DNA of 64,000 nt from Axinella damicornis (GCA_963931865.1 OZ007505.1:22048074-22112073); one strand, 5' to 3'. Counted from the stretch's first letter, positions 54,431 to 64,000 are shown. The notes: generated by a model from the letters alone, not told the origin. Made by a program: numbers and translations.

Positions 54431-54771
54431 CGGGGGGTAAGAGGGGTTGAACACAGGCATGACCAGTCGACCCCCCATGCACTTACCTCAACAGTCCCTC
54501 TGCAGTGTTGTGACAAGAGTTCCTTCAGGCGCGTTGAGAAGGGATGCATCACCATCTCACCATAGTGACCCTGCGTGTAGCCCTACGATAATTGTGGGGG
54601 AATAAATTTCTGTTCAGCAACGATATTGGCTACAACCATCTAGTCTCGGTACCAGACTATTCGCGAAGAGTCTGGTACCGAGACTAACAACCAACAGTGC
54701 TCCACATTCGCAGTGGTTTTTCCAGACTGTACCTCCACTTGGCTTGCTCCAACGCACAGAAAGCGTAGCAT
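49376..54771 (-). CDS. SGNH/GDSL hydrolase, copy 2
   Basis: Paralog of copy 1 with the same exon plan but much longer introns. Approximate exons (minus) are 54771-54733, 54581-54487, 54357-54249, 53146-53008, 52955-52900, 51455-51355 and 49480-49376. The start reads MLRFLCVGASQVE, so block I is GASQ instead of GDSL: the nucleophile Ser is kept but Asp and Leu are lost. Blocks III (LGGANDLG across the junction) and V (YWCDALHCTAQGYDRM) keep Asn and the D-x-x-H pair. The stop follows KKHLLHSDL. The exon at 53008-53146 is about 90% identical to its copy-1 counterpart, while other exons differ more. The first six junctions look normal. Two minisatellites fill the last two introns. Activity is uncertain because of the block I change. 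Confidence 0.8.
49549..51112. repeat. 24-bp minisatellite array with higher-order structure
   Basis: About 60 copies of CCATTCTTGCTCCCAGGCAC plus CAGC, flanked on the left by CTCATTCCCAGGCCCC (49548) and on the right by GGCCTGGGAACGAGGCTG (51097), which are ends of the TAGCCTCG family. Variant units (CAGGCCCCAGCC, CAGGCCCCACCAGCC, TTGCACCC, CACCAGTCC) recur in the same order at about 50102, 50275, 50515 and 50690. It lies in the last intron of SGNH copy 2. The 500-590-codon frames across it are artefacts of a unit divisible by 3. Confidence 0.95.
51302..51346. mobile_element. Short foldback TAGCCTCAAACCCAGGCA
   Basis: TAGCCTCAAACCCAGGCACG is mirrored by TGCTGGGTTTGAGGTTAG with compensating changes (CAAACCC/GGGTTTG) relative to the family consensus. 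Arm-to-arm complementarity is therefore preserved while the sequence has changed. Confidence 0.75.
51456..52750. repeat. 28-bp minisatellite array
   Basis: About 46 copies of GATCACAGACACAGAGTGCA plus TGCAGAAG. Variants are GCGCATG, AACGATC, AAAGGATC, ACAGACAGAG and a duplicated GTGCATGCAGAGTGCATGCA block at about 52028 and 52432 (404 bp apart), showing segmental amplification. It lies in an intron of SGNH copy 2, directly against the exon at 51355-51455. Confidence 0.95.
53300..53645. mobile_element. Foldback element with about 65-bp arms (CATAGAGTGGTTAC)
   Basis: The left arm, from AATAACCCATAGAGTGGTTA to CACTGCAAACTAACCAGGTA, is mirrored by TTACCTCGTTAGTTTGCAGT through GTGTAACCACTATATGGATT. 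A related single arm, CATATAGTGGTTACACTGGC, lies at 54079. No coding capacity; it sits in an SGNH copy 2 intron. Confidence 0.85.
53646..54240. other. Long SGNH-2 intron segment with NRF1-like palindrome
   Basis: GTGCGCATGCGCAGC lies at about 53647, next to the foldback at 53300-53645. A relative of that element's arm closes the segment at 54079-54112, so 53610-54112 may itself be a larger composite element. Confidence 0.45.
54374..54432. repeat. (GT)n plus long poly-G (sense poly-C/AC)
   Basis: (GT) x9 then about 37 Gs. In SGNH-2 sense this is poly-C then AC leading towards the acceptor of exon 54357-54249. Confidence 0.9.
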
Positions 54772-54912
54772 AGTCTACGTCTCCAAGTGAGCATGCAGAG
54801 CTAGAGCCTCAGCAGAACGACCCGAAGGCCTGCCCTCTAATTAATTTATGCATAATAAGTAGGTAGCCTCGTTCCCAGGCTCTCGTTCTCGGAGCCTGGG
54901 AACGAGGCTAGT
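54640..54912. mobile_element. Two compact foldback elements
   Basis: TAGTCTCGGTACCAGACTAT with AGTCTGGTACCGAGACTA (54641-54688), and TAGCCTCGTTCCCAGGCTC with GAGCCTGGGAACGAGGCTAG (54867-54913). Both are near-perfect hairpins with loops under 12 nt, flanking the SGNH-2 start. Confidence 0.88.
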
Positions 54913-55235
54913 CATACAGATCGAGCTTCTGAGCTCTTTCCAGCCACTAGTTGTTGCTCTGACTGATTTGATTCAGAGAGTACACCATGGTTTTCAATTT
55001 AATGATTAGCAAGCAACATATTCGCAGCTCTTGGTGTGAAGAATGCAAATTGTTGTGTCTGCAGTAATAAAGTGCAATATGCATCCAGATGTGGTGACAA
55101 CTGAGTAGCTAGCACTCGTCATGTACCAATTTGGCTATTGCCGAAACATGGTGGATGACTTATCTTTGTACAACAGATGAGAGCATTCCAATACAGGTAC
55201 AGATTGTCTTACAGACACAACACATAGTATATGCA

Positions 55236-57447
55236 CTATTCACTAGCTGGTGACGTATGCAGCAGTCCCTACAAAGAAAGGGAAAAAAGAATTATGCAGT
55301 ACATGCTTAATGCTAGCACAATAAACTTCTCCTCATTCCCAGGCCTTCTACACCTCAGTTTTTGATTGCTTGCAGTACTGTACTGCAAAAGCGGAGGTGT
55401 CGAAGGCCTGCAGTACTGCAAGCGATCAAAAGCTGAGGTGTCGAAGGCCTGGGAACAAGGCTACATTCAACTAACGTGTTTACCTTCCTAGCCTTCTCCA
55501 CACACTCCATGTACTTTTTGGCCTCACTGGAGCAATTGAGTGCATGACCTGGGTTGCTACGGTAACAATCCACCACTCTATCCTTGGATTCCTCACACAC
55601 TGGCACCCAACTATGCAAAGAGGTGTTCCTAGACAAGAGAGAACGGAGCTATTCCTGAAGTACATATCACACACATGGTAGATACAATACTCACGAAAAC
55701 TTTTCTCTGACTTCGGTGACAGCCTTGTCGAACTCTCTGCCAGTCACATCCTTGAGCTCTGCATTCTGAAAACACAGCAGTAAAATGGTCACTCCAAATC
55801 TGACTGCCTAAAATTCACAGATGTTCATTGTATTGCACCGAGTCCTTCTGTGCGTGATGCTTGGACCATATATAGGTCCTGTTGCGAGTCATACGAGAGC
55901 CCAGGTTAAGCAGCAAATAAAGGAAACAGCAGCATTGTCACTGGACACTGGTGAGCTGGTCGTTGCTAATTTGGCTCGCACAGCCATTGAGTCCAAACCC
56001 TGTTCTGTAGGGTGACTGATGTGCCATTTATGTCCAAATGGAACAACGAACCAAAATGCAGCACTCCTGGACAGCACACCCAGGATACACAGCAAAAACC
56101 AACTCTCGTTTTGTTTGCTATACAGGTACACTAGCTGTCACTTGTTGTGGAGGGCGTCCTGGGGGCAGGCATAGCCTCATTGTCCTTCTACACCTCCAGT
56201 TTTGATTGTTTATTACAGTATGCAAAATACTGTAAGCGATCAAAAACTGGCAGTGTAGAAGGCCTGGGAACGAGGCTAGGCACACAGCTATACCAGACTA
56301 TTATGCTAGGTATCTTGGGCTAGGAACAAGATATGAAGCTGGGATTTGCACCATTGTGATCAGCATGAATGGAGCATTCCAATGATGTCCATTTCACTGT
56401 CGGTTGAATTTTGACCCAAAATCATGAAAACCATGGATTATAGCCTTTGGTGGAGTGTGATTTTTGACAAAATGTGACCGAGATTAAAATTCATTTTAAG
56501 GACATCATTTGAAAGCTCTTTTTACGCTGACCACAATGGCACAACCCCCAGCTTCATATCTCATTCACATACCTATACCTTCTCTATACCCAATAATATC
56601 ACTTTGGGGTTCATTGGTCCATTTTTGGCAGAAATGGCACATCAGTCACCCTATAGAACAGGAGTGCTGTTTCTGCTGATGTTCGTTTAATTCCAAAATT
56701 GGCATGTCAAAATGCGCCATAATTGGTAGAAAATAGTTTCCAAAATGTGCCAATTTTGGCACAAAAAACATACCTCATATTGTACAGTGTACAGTAAGCG
56801 ACAAAATGCCGAGGACAGGCCTGGGAACGAGGCTAAGGTTTCAATAGTCAAGTAAGTTGCAAACCGTATTACTATCACCAATAAACCTTATGTTAGATAC
56901 TATCAACAAGTAGTGAATTTCTATTACTTACGCACAACTTTGTACCCCCTGATTTCTGGACACATCAATTCCCAATGATACTTTAGATGTATGGCAACTG
57001 CTACCTTTCTTCTCTCCCGCTCATATCTCTGCTTCCATTTGCTGTCCCCTTCTCTCTGCTGTCCAGATCTCTCTGGTTCTCCGGTCAGCTACAACACAGA
57101 AGCAACCGTCAAGACTCAGTACACAGAGAACGGGACCACACCCTCACCAAATCTTCAGCACTGATATAAGGCTCTTCCTGTTCCCCCTCGTATGGGGGAG
57201 GTTCCCTCTCCTCCGGCTCTTGTCCACCACCCTGCTCGTAGATGTACTGCAGGAAGTCCTGCGTCACCTGCAGGGTATGAGAGCACCTCGATCACCCAAG
57301 CTCATTCCCAGACCAGGATTCTGGGGATCAGACCAGACCTGACTCTACTTCAGGCTGCAAGCAACGTACTGTGATCTGTGGATCCCCATCCTCTCCCGCA
57401 TTTCCCTCCACGGTGACCACTCGCTCCTGGGATTGGCTGCCTCCCAT
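55236..57447 (-). CDS. MIC19/CHCHD3-like MICOS subunit
   Basis: Peripheral inner-membrane protein that helps hold mitochondrial cristae junctions. Approximate exons (minus) are 57447-57372, 57272-57152, 57090-57002, 55767-55695, 55630-55484 and 55265-55236. The start MGGSQSQERVVTVEGNAGED has the N-terminal MGG expected for N-myristoylation in this family. A charged central region includes WKQRYERERRK (coiled-coil like). The C-terminal CHCH domain has twin CX9C motifs, C-EESKDRVVD-C and C-SSEAKKYME-C, spaced by 10 residues, as expected for Mia40-dependent import. The last short exon (GLLHTSPASE) is inferred from an acceptor and stop. It diverges from the esterase gene over 142 bp. Confidence 0.85.
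55328..55466. mobile_element. Foldback element with internal duplication
   Basis: CTCATTCCCAGGCCTTCTAC to GAAGGCCTGGGAACAAGGCT, with inner arms CACCTCAGTTTTTGATTGCT and AGCGATCAAAAGCTGAGGTG. The right inner arm is present twice (AGGTGTCGAAGGCCTG at 55397 and 55437). Its inner sequence relates it to 47386-47458 and 56171-56280. Confidence 0.82.
55996..56666. mobile_element. Nested foldback elements in the MIC19 intron
   Basis: The outer arms are CCTGTTCTGTAGGGTGACTG (55998) through ATGTGCCATTT, mirrored by AAATGGCACATCAGTCACCC (56630). Inside is an arm pair AGATATGAAGCTGGGATTTG (about 56332) and CCCCCAGCTTCATATCTCAT (about 56545). A TAGCCTCATT...GGAACGAGGCTAG element (56171-56280) is inserted in the left half. 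This is three generations of insertion with no coding capacity. Confidence 0.8.
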
Positions 57448-57589
57448 CTCTTCACATTTTCAACGTGCTTGTCTCGTTCCTGACTCCGACTGCAGTCTGG
57501 GAACGAGACTAACAAAAGATGTTATGCAATTACGTCACCCAGAAAAAAAATTAGGGGAATCCCCAAAGGTCACGGGTACAATCTGCAAG
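57448..57589. promoter_or_regulatory. Divergent MIC19 / esterase promoter interval with foldback
   Basis: 142 bp between the two start codons. Most of it is taken by a foldback (about 57472-57512, TGTCTCGTTCCTGACTCCGA to AGTCTGGGAACGAGACTAAC). Any shared promoter must include this element or lie in the remaining bases. Confidence 0.5.
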
Positions 57590-58774
57590 ATGTCTACCGA
57601 GCCGGAATGGAAGTTTATGAACGATTTCTGGTTCTATGTGACCTTCATTTTTCGCAGGCACGATGCAGCAGAGCGCGTCTACCTGGTTGGGGACTTTTCC
57701 GGATGGCAGACGGACGTGCACAAGATGGAGAAGTGCGCGGAGGGCTATTCCGTCACTCTCCCCCTTGCAGAGGGGTTCTACCACTACAAGTTTTATGTGG
57801 ACGGAAGCTGGTTTCATGATGAGCAGAATCCTCATAGGGTAGGAGACTTTGGGAACTCCATCATGTTCGTCCACATGGATCCTAAGGTGTACGGCATTAG
57901 GCCGCAGTCCCCACCCCACAGAGACTATCATCGACCACTTGCCGATGGCAGCCAGTTTCAGGTCTTGTGCCCAAAATGTCCGCCTGAAATACTAGCATAT
58001 GGAATATTAGAGCGGCAGATATTTGTTTACCTCCCCCCGTCGTACCACTCTGATCCAGACCGTTCCTTTCCCGTCGTGTATGCTAACGATGGCCAGAATA
58101 TGTTCTCTACTCCGGAGCACATGGGGGGTCCGTGTAGGGGAGGGTGGTATCTGGATGCCAAACTGGACCACTTCTGGTCTCAGGGTGATCTTCCCGAGTT
58201 CATTCTGGTTGCTGTTCCAAACTCGGACTTTGTGTGCATCGGAAACAGACAGAGGGAGTATTGCACTGCACAGTTCCTGGATACCAGTGAAGACCCATTC
58301 ATCCGGTACATGACCGAAGTGGTGAAGAAGGAGATTGATGAGAAGTTTCGTACACTATCCGATCCCCAAAACACAGTGATTCTTGGAGCTTCAATGGGTG
58401 CGTTATCAGCCTTCGTGCTGGCTCTCACTCACCCATATTTCTTTTCATCCTGCGTCTGCATGTCGCCTTCATTCTGGTACACTGATCGAACAAACTCAAC
58501 TGCTTACGATCTGATCAGGTCCCTCAAGGAGAAGGCAGAGGAACCACCTTGTAGGGTTTATATTGATTCAGGCGATGGTGTTGGGGATAACATGTATGAG
58601 ACTAGGACAATGCGGAAACTGTTGGTCGACAGTGAGTGGCAAGACGGTGAGGACTTCATGTACCACTTGGACGAGTGTGAGTCACAAGTGGACATGGGGA
58701 TCACACACTCGGAGAGTGTGTGGAGGGAGAGGGTGCACCTGGGACTGCGGTTTGCACTCAGCAGATCTTCATAA
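57590..58774 (+). CDS. CBM48-type domain plus alpha/beta-hydrolase esterase (Fes/esterase-D-like), single exon
   Basis: A 394-residue protein from ATG 57590 (MSTEPEWKFMNDFWFYVTF); an in-frame ATG upstream gives MQLRHPEKKL and is less likely. Residues about 15-100 form an AMPK/CBM48-like early-set domain (RVYLVGDFSGWQTDVHKMEK and FYHYKFYVDGSWFHDEQNPH). Residues about 140-390 form a putative esterase: RQIFVYLPPSYHSDPDRSFP, VVYANDGQNMF, nucleophile elbow GASMG, an acid candidate in DSGDGVGDN and a His candidate in DMGITHSESVW. The fold family (PF00756-like) includes enterochelin esterases and S-formylglutathione hydrolases; the substrate here is unknown. CBM48 suggests an alpha-glucan interaction, but in bacterial Fes-like proteins the domain does not bind starch. 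Absence of introns and the bacterial-type architecture raise the possibility of horizontal origin. Confidence 0.85.
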   Translation: MSTEPEWKFMNDFWFYVTFIFRRHDAAERVYLVGDFSGWQTDVHKMEKCAEGYSVTLPLAEGFYHYKFYVDGSWFHDEQNPHRVGDFGNSIMFVHMDPKVYGIRPQSPPHRDYHRPLADGSQFQVLCPKCPPEILAYGILERQIFVYLPPSYHSDPDRSFPVVYANDGQNMFSTPEHMGGPCRGGWYLDAKLDHFWSQGDLPEFILVAVPNSDFVCIGNRQREYCTAQFLDTSEDPFIRYMTEVVKKEIDEKFRTLSDPQNTVILGASMGALSAFVLALTHPYFFSSCVCMSPSFWYTDRTNSTAYDLIRSLKEKAEEPPCRVYIDSGDGVGDNMYETRTMRKLLVDSEWQDGEDFMYHLDECESQVDMGITHSESVWRERVHLGLRFALSRSS

Positions 58775-59257
58775 TACAACTTCTTATTTTTGGCTAGAAT
58801 GTACAGCAAATGTTTCAACTACCATACATCGATTCCATTGTATGGCATTCTTCTCAGTGATGAAGATGACACTAAAATATGGCAGTCTTAATTCTCCTTG
58901 GTGAAAGATCGCTATTACAAGTACATGTACAGTTTACTCATTAATTTAGTCCTTGATATTTCTGTACATTTACCTTTGGTTTTAGATAAACTTTTTGTCC
59001 TCTTGAAAAAAAAAAAAATTAATTTTATGGAGTAAACAACATTTTGTCAGGAATGTTGTGTATTAGTTACCTGACTGCTGTACTGGAATGTTAGCTACAG
59101 CCTGATACATAATTGTCTGTTGTGCCCTCAGTACAGGTAACAACACTCCATTCTGCACCTAGCTCCCATATGCTGGCTAGCCCTGTGGTTCTACAATAAT
59201 TTAGCCCCATTCCCTCCCCCAGCTTTTCAGTACGGAAGCAAGCAATGAAAAGCTGAA

Positions 59258-59293
<36 letters not shown>

Positions 59294-59422
59294 CTGCCCT
59301 GGCCTGGGAACAATACGACTGAAAGGTTTTCCAATGAACTATGATTGAAATGCTGAAGAGAGTGATATACAAGATGAACAGAAGTGTGAACAGCATTGAA
59401 TGGGCACGAGAAGGTCCTGAAA
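58775..59422. other. Convergent esterase / TBC1D30-like interval with foldback and poly-G
   Basis: Contains an A-rich run (59006-59019), AT-rich putative 3' UTR and a foldback-like segment 59201-59310 (TTTAGCCCCATTCCCTCCCC to GGCCTGGGAACAATACGAC). Inside the foldback are inverted CAGCTTTTCAGTACG/GCAATGAAAAGCTGAAG and about 35 Gs. There is no gene. Confidence 0.55.
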
Positions 59423-60301
59423 TCATTCTGACCAGTGTTGATGTTGGGTTGAGCGTCTCTTTGATTTACCCTTTCTCCCATAGCTACCAATGAAGTCGCC
59501 ATGGCCACTGTAAGATGGCTTGTGTTGCTGTGGACTGGCCATCAAATTGATGCCATCCAGCTCCGGGTCATCCACAGCCTGCGAGATTGTGAAACTTGTG
59601 TTTCTCTGTTGGTGCAGGAACTGGAGCGTGTTGGACCCTCCCAGGATCCTGCTCTGGTGCACAACGTCCAGGGGTACGTCTGCTGCATAGGCTACTACAC
59701 CAGGGGAGGGGTCTATTGCACGCTTCATTTGGGGGCACAGGGCTCTGGCGCGAGGAGCCGACAGGCTAATGTTACACCTGATACAGGTGGGTTGCCTGGC
59801 AACCTGAGCATAGTGCTCCCTGAGCAGTTTAACCTGGGTCTCAATTGGAAACTCTTCCAGACTCCGCCCACTTTCACCTCCCTCAACCTCGTCAACCAAA
59901 CTTTCCTTCACAACAAAATCCCGCAAAACTTTGCTGCCACGTTTGTGCTTCCCTTTCTCCCCTTCCTCCTCCTTCTCCGAGTCTTTCTTCTCTTTGGGCC
60001 TCCAGAAGAAGGACCCTCCCCTGCTTGGAGGTGGGCACATTATCGTATCCTTCCCTCCGCCATCAACAGTGTCTCCCTCCGTCTCAGGCTCTAGCAGGCC
60101 ACATGGGTAGATGTTATAAGTGTACTTCTCTCGCAGCTTCTTGATATTGGGAATGGTTGAGTTGGGCACGGCGGCGCAGTCCTGGATCGCATACACAATC
60201 TGCCAGGGAACGAAAACTCTGTCAAGCAAACCTATTCCAGATATGCAGGTTCTATAATGCAAGGGTACCAACCAATGGTCAGTCTGTCCCCGTTCACTCA
60301 C

Positions 60302-60334
<33 letters not shown>

Positions 60335-62927
60335 ACACCCCCACCATACACACCATACACACACCTGCATGAACTCTGTCGATGGAAGCAGCTGCGCTTT
60401 CCTCAGCCTCTCCCCGAACTGAGCCATCACGGCATAGAAGTCAGCAGCTGTAGCTGTCTGGAGCAATTCCCTGGGGGGGGGGGGGGGAGTAGGGTACTGC
60501 CTGCATACTCCGCGCCTGGGTTCGAGGCTAGCATACCAGTAGCAGGACAAAGTGCAAGGTTCAACTCAAGCAGAAACTACTGCATGGGCACGTATAAGGC
60601 TAATACTATTTTCACTGGGGGGAAATTGAGCACACCTCAGCACGTTCAATTTGTTCAAACAAAATGTGTACGATATATACATGTAGCTCTCCCATTGGGA
60701 CTTTAACCCCTTCACCAATTACCACTGCCCTTAGTTCCCAGGGGGTATAAAAGCCATGGGCTCCATCCTATCATGTAACGCACTTCTCCATGACGGCGAG
60801 AATGGCGGTAGCAGTGTAGAGGAGCACTTCTGACCCTTCCAAGAAGATGGCATCCCAGACGCGTCGTGTGGCCTTGCGTGGGAGGGAGGTGGCAAATATT
60901 GTCAGGAACCACTGCATTGTAAAGACGTCGGCTAGTGGGGGCTCGTATGCGTGAATACTGTGTTGATCGGGAGGGTTTTCTGAGGAGTAAGATTTCTTGA
61001 TAGCACCGGATGCGCCCCTCTGAAGTTCTTCAATGTGTGCGTTGAGCTCAGGGAGGTAGTACCGCAGGAGCTCTCGGAAGACAGCCATGTCGGCCGAGAG
61101 GGCGTACAGGTTCTGGGCAAAGTAGTTTTCTGGGAGAACAAAGTCAACGAGGAACACCATCACCTAGTCAGAGGAGAGGACAAGCACACTGAAGTCACTA
61201 CTGCAGAGACCATTACGCCCACACTGTCACACACCCGGGATTGGAGGGCATTGAAGCAGCCTACACAGACATGCCTCAATAAAGACAAATCGTTTCCTGC
61301 TGGACAGTGGTGCTTCTAAGGGGAAGCCCTTCTGTTTCCTGTCTAATAGATGTGTTCCCTGCACGAGGCTGTCTCGTACCTGACCACAATCCCAGCGCAA
61401 TTGAGCTGTGATTGTCGGAACAAGATTGCTCTTGACCCAACACTGCAGTGCTCTCACCTTCAATGCCAGCTGCTCATTGAAGTTGACCACCTTCAGGATG
61501 AGGGCAGCTAGGATGTTGAATCCCTGGCAGTATCCGATGGACTTGTTGAACCTTGCATAGGCCAGCAGGACGCGCTTGAGGATGGCATGCTCCTCCTCTG
61601 TGGTGAATCCGGTGTTCCCCGTCCTGTGGAGGTCCTGGGGAGGGGTGGGAAGAAGGGGGCAGGGTTGGGAGAGAGGAGGGAAGGAGGACTAAGAGTGCTA
61701 ACCAGCAGACATTAGACCAATCCATCAGTAGTACAAACCTTCACAATTTGAGCTCCAAGGCTATCGTCCTCCGGTGTGGAGAACTCGTTGAAGGTGGAGT
61801 GCAAGATGGCCGACCAGTCCACGGCAGTAGTACTCCTCTCAGCAAGATTCAGCCACAGCTGCGGGTGGAAGCAGTGCTCCATCAGATTTGAGCTCAGAGT
61901 GAGCCCCACACATCGATAAATACCATGTGCACCATGTACGTACACACACACAATATACACCGTGTACACACACACAATGTACAGCATGTAGACATAGACC
62001 AGAAATGTACACGTAGACCAGAAATGTACACATAGACCAGAAATGTAGGACTTGTTCTCATAATATTATATTTACAGAATTTTTAAGCGAGGTTTATGAC
62101 ACCAGATGCAAAGGACTGACCTGGCACATGGTGCTAGTTCCCTCGCATTGTCTGACCTCTTCCAGTAAATGAAGAGCTCTTTGCTCACTCTACCAATGAG
62201 TTCCACTTTTATAAAAATGTGGTGGAGTAAATTACTACAACTTGTGATACTACACAAACCCATTCCACAGATACTCCACCACACAATCACACACCCACGA
62301 CGAGACATGCTGATAGGATCGTTTCTGAGTGGGCATGTGTTGGGTATGTACCGTTTTCCTCCAATGCTTTGGAATTCCTTTGGGCAGTCTTGACAGAACC
62401 TTCCAGGCGTTCTCCCACTGGATGCAAGTTGGAAAAATGAGAAGCGTTTCAAACAAGTCACTCGTGGTACACACCATTCACACAGTGCGATCATCGCTAT
62501 TTAGGATGCCAGTTGTACCTTCTGGTACTCTCCCTCGCTCAGCGGAACATGGAGAGAAAACTCCAAGTCAGTGTTCAGTGCTGAAAGTAGGACAAAAAAG
62601 AATCACATAGTTCCATGTCACGGGGCCCCCCAACACCCATCCCTTATTTCCCTCATCTGTGCTTTGTCTAACTGCACTAAGTGGGTCAAAAGCTCTCCAA
62701 TCATGGCCGAATAAGCTCAGACAAAAGGGATGTCTTGAAACTATCAACCACGCGTACCGTTCCTCTCTGCATAGTCCCTCAGGATGGTAGTGAGTTTCCC
62801 AAACTGCTTGGTCAGCCGGGACACTCTCTTGTCCCTCACGTACAGCAGCTTCACCAGCAGTGTGGAGACACACTCCACCTCCTGCTCCAGACCGTCCACC
62901 ATCCCCCGCAGCTCATCAGTGCCTGGG
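59423..62927 (-). CDS. TBC1D30-like Rab GTPase-activating protein (5' end uncertain)
   Basis: TBC-domain RabGAP. In vertebrates TBC1D30 acts on Rab8 and limits primary cilium formation. Approximate exons (minus) are 62927-62763, 62581-62516, 62420-62352, 61859-61738, 61636-61458, 61163-60777, 60473-60366 and 60200-59423. The N-terminal part is coiled-coil-like (KLLYVRDKRVSRLTKQFGKL). The TBC domain has LPKGIPKHWRKT, LWLNLAE, the arginine-finger motif IVKDLHR (IxxDxxR), LLAYARFNKSIGYCQGFN with the YxQ glutamine finger, VLPENYFAQNLYALSADMAV, and PLADVFTMQWFLTIFATSLP. After it come LREKYTYNIYPCG, the start of the TBC1D30 C-terminal region, and a low-complexity tail ending RRSTQHQHWSE. Both catalytic residues are present, so GAP activity is expected. 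The initiating exon is not identified; a candidate upstream exon lies near 63848-63935. Confidence 0.9.
60300..60362. repeat. Poly-C plus CA tract (sense TG then poly-G) after a donor
   Basis: About 30 Cs then ACACCCCCACCATACACACC. In TBC1D30-like sense the donor CAG|GTGTGTG runs into a GT then G tract. Confidence 0.85.
60474..60488. repeat. Poly-G run (sense poly-C) at an acceptor
   Basis: About 14 Gs beside CCCT. In sense they read CCCCCCCCCAG|GGAATTGCTC, the acceptor of the exon 60473-60366. Confidence 0.8.
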
Positions 62928-64000
62928 GGCAGGGCAGGGACGGTTGAAGAGAGACCATGTTTCCCATTTAATCAGGCCACCTTGTGTGCTATGACAGCAT
63001 CTCAACTTAGAGCTTCATGGTCACCAGAGGAGAAAGTTCGAAGGTGAGCGGTCATTTTCTGATTTTGGGAGACGCCCAAGCCTTTCCACGATACATAAAA
63101 GTGTCACCGCGACAACCCTGCAGCCTTGTTCACACAGCATTCCCATCACCAGGCATGCAGTGTGGAATGGCATTAGAAGACCACCACTGTGGCTAGCAGC
63201 ATGGCAGACTTGCAGTACCCTTCTATGCATGCACAGAGGGTGCCATTAATGCTCGTACACCAACTAATGTCTAACACTAGGTCAGATTAGCAACTAATGA
63301 AAGTCTAACATTAATTTTGATGATGTCAGAAAATTGTAACATCCCACTGCACAGTGACAAAGTCTCGTTCCCAGGCCTCCATACCCAGCTTTTTTTTGCT
63401 TATAGTACTGCAGTTTTCATGAAGCTTGCAACTTGGAGACGGTAAACGGAGAACGTTAGGTACATGCATACCGGGTCAGATCAGTATAGTACTCTTGTTA
63501 CACACTCTACTCAGTGATACTAGTAGAGATCGACTTGAATGGTTTCATGTACTTGGCATGCAAATTGGCTGATTGAATTATTGTGTAATCGTTGTGCGGC
63601 TACCGTCTCCACTTTGCAAGGTTCATGAAAACTGCAGTACGTACTAAAAGCTGTGTGTGGAGACAGTGGCACACATCCATATATAATGAAGTATACTAAT
63701 ATAGTGATATCCAGTCTCCGAACTAGTCTCGGAACCAGACCCTTCGCGCGGCGCGGGGGAGGAGGAAAGGGTCTGGGCACGGCCTACATTCGAGTTGTCC
63801 TCACGGAATGTAATTATGCGTAGTAATTAGCGATCAACTGCGATACCACACGTACAAACACAGTCGATCTGCTCGTTGCTCTCCTCCACTTTTGTTAGAC
63901 ACTCGCGGGTAATGCGGTACGGCACAGCGATTTTCCGTGTCTAGTCGCTGGCAACACCAAAAGTCTGGAGAAAAATCATTTCCCTGACGTCATTCGCAAT
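62928..64000. other. Right edge: foldbacks and one candidate exon
   Basis: Contains a truncated AGTCTCGTTCCCAGGCCTCC end (63363), a second arm with TACTGCAGTTTTCATGAA mirrored at about 63622-63642, and a foldback 63722-63785 (TAGTCTCGGAACCAGACCCT against AGGGTCTGGGCACG). On the minus strand 63935-63848 is open (AVPYRITRECLTKVEESNEQ) with a possible TAG acceptor and GTACGT donor. It could be a 5' exon of the TBC1D30-like gene or part of another gene, but it matches nothing I recognise. Confidence 0.35.

Overview
This is eukaryotic, and almost certainly animal, nuclear DNA. Coding potential is broken into short exons with GT-AG junctions, introns are mostly 60 to 1500 bp, and the genes are metazoan. 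They include a MAGI scaffold with 2 WW and 6 PDZ domains, p38 stress kinases, axonemal proteins, MIC19, COX16 and a TBC1D30-type RabGAP. One ancestral-type MAGI, compact genes and a very dense short foldback-element family suggest a non-bilaterian animal. A demosponge is my best guess, but the species cannot be fixed from the sequence. All gene calls are by eye, and most splice junctions are good to a few bases.

Layout. 1-7736 (+) holds the 3' part of a long multi-exon gene resembling CFAP54. 8335-13137 (-) and 13377-17514 (-) are two tandem p38 MAP kinases. 18738-29900 (-) is MAGI. 31611-33587 (+) is an apparently intronless three-SH3 protein. 34316-46450 (-) is a CFAP92/KIAA1257-like gene. 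46683-46982 (+) is COX16, head-to-head with it. 47554-48889 (-) and 49376-54771 (-) are tandem SGNH/GDSL hydrolases; the second carries two 1.3-1.5 kb minisatellites in its introns. 55236-57447 (-) is MIC19/CHCHD3-like. 57590-58774 (+) is a single-exon CBM48-esterase. 59423-62927 (-) is TBC1D30-like and may extend to the right edge.

Themes. Two genes are ciliary (CFAP54-like, CFAP92-like) and two are mitochondrial inner-membrane genes (COX16, MIC19). MAGI and the SH3 protein are junction or cortex scaffold types. These look like neighbours rather than an operon, although two head-to-head pairs (CFAP92/COX16 and MIC19/esterase) probably share promoters.

The most striking non-coding features are four. 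(1) Low-complexity tracts show transcript-relative polarity: sense C/AC/CCCT tracts lie just before 3' splice sites, and sense G/GT/GGGA tracts lie just after 5' splice sites. (2) In both p38 paralogs the 3' end and splice donor of the same activation-loop exon have been tandemly duplicated, 9 extra copies in one and 2 in the other. (3) More than 25 full or partial copies of a foldback element have ends like TAGCCTCGTTCCCAGGC, and one appears to have seeded a 24-bp minisatellite. (4) There are at least four other foldback families. No virus, CRISPR array or rRNA gene was seen; two tRNA-like SINE heads were.
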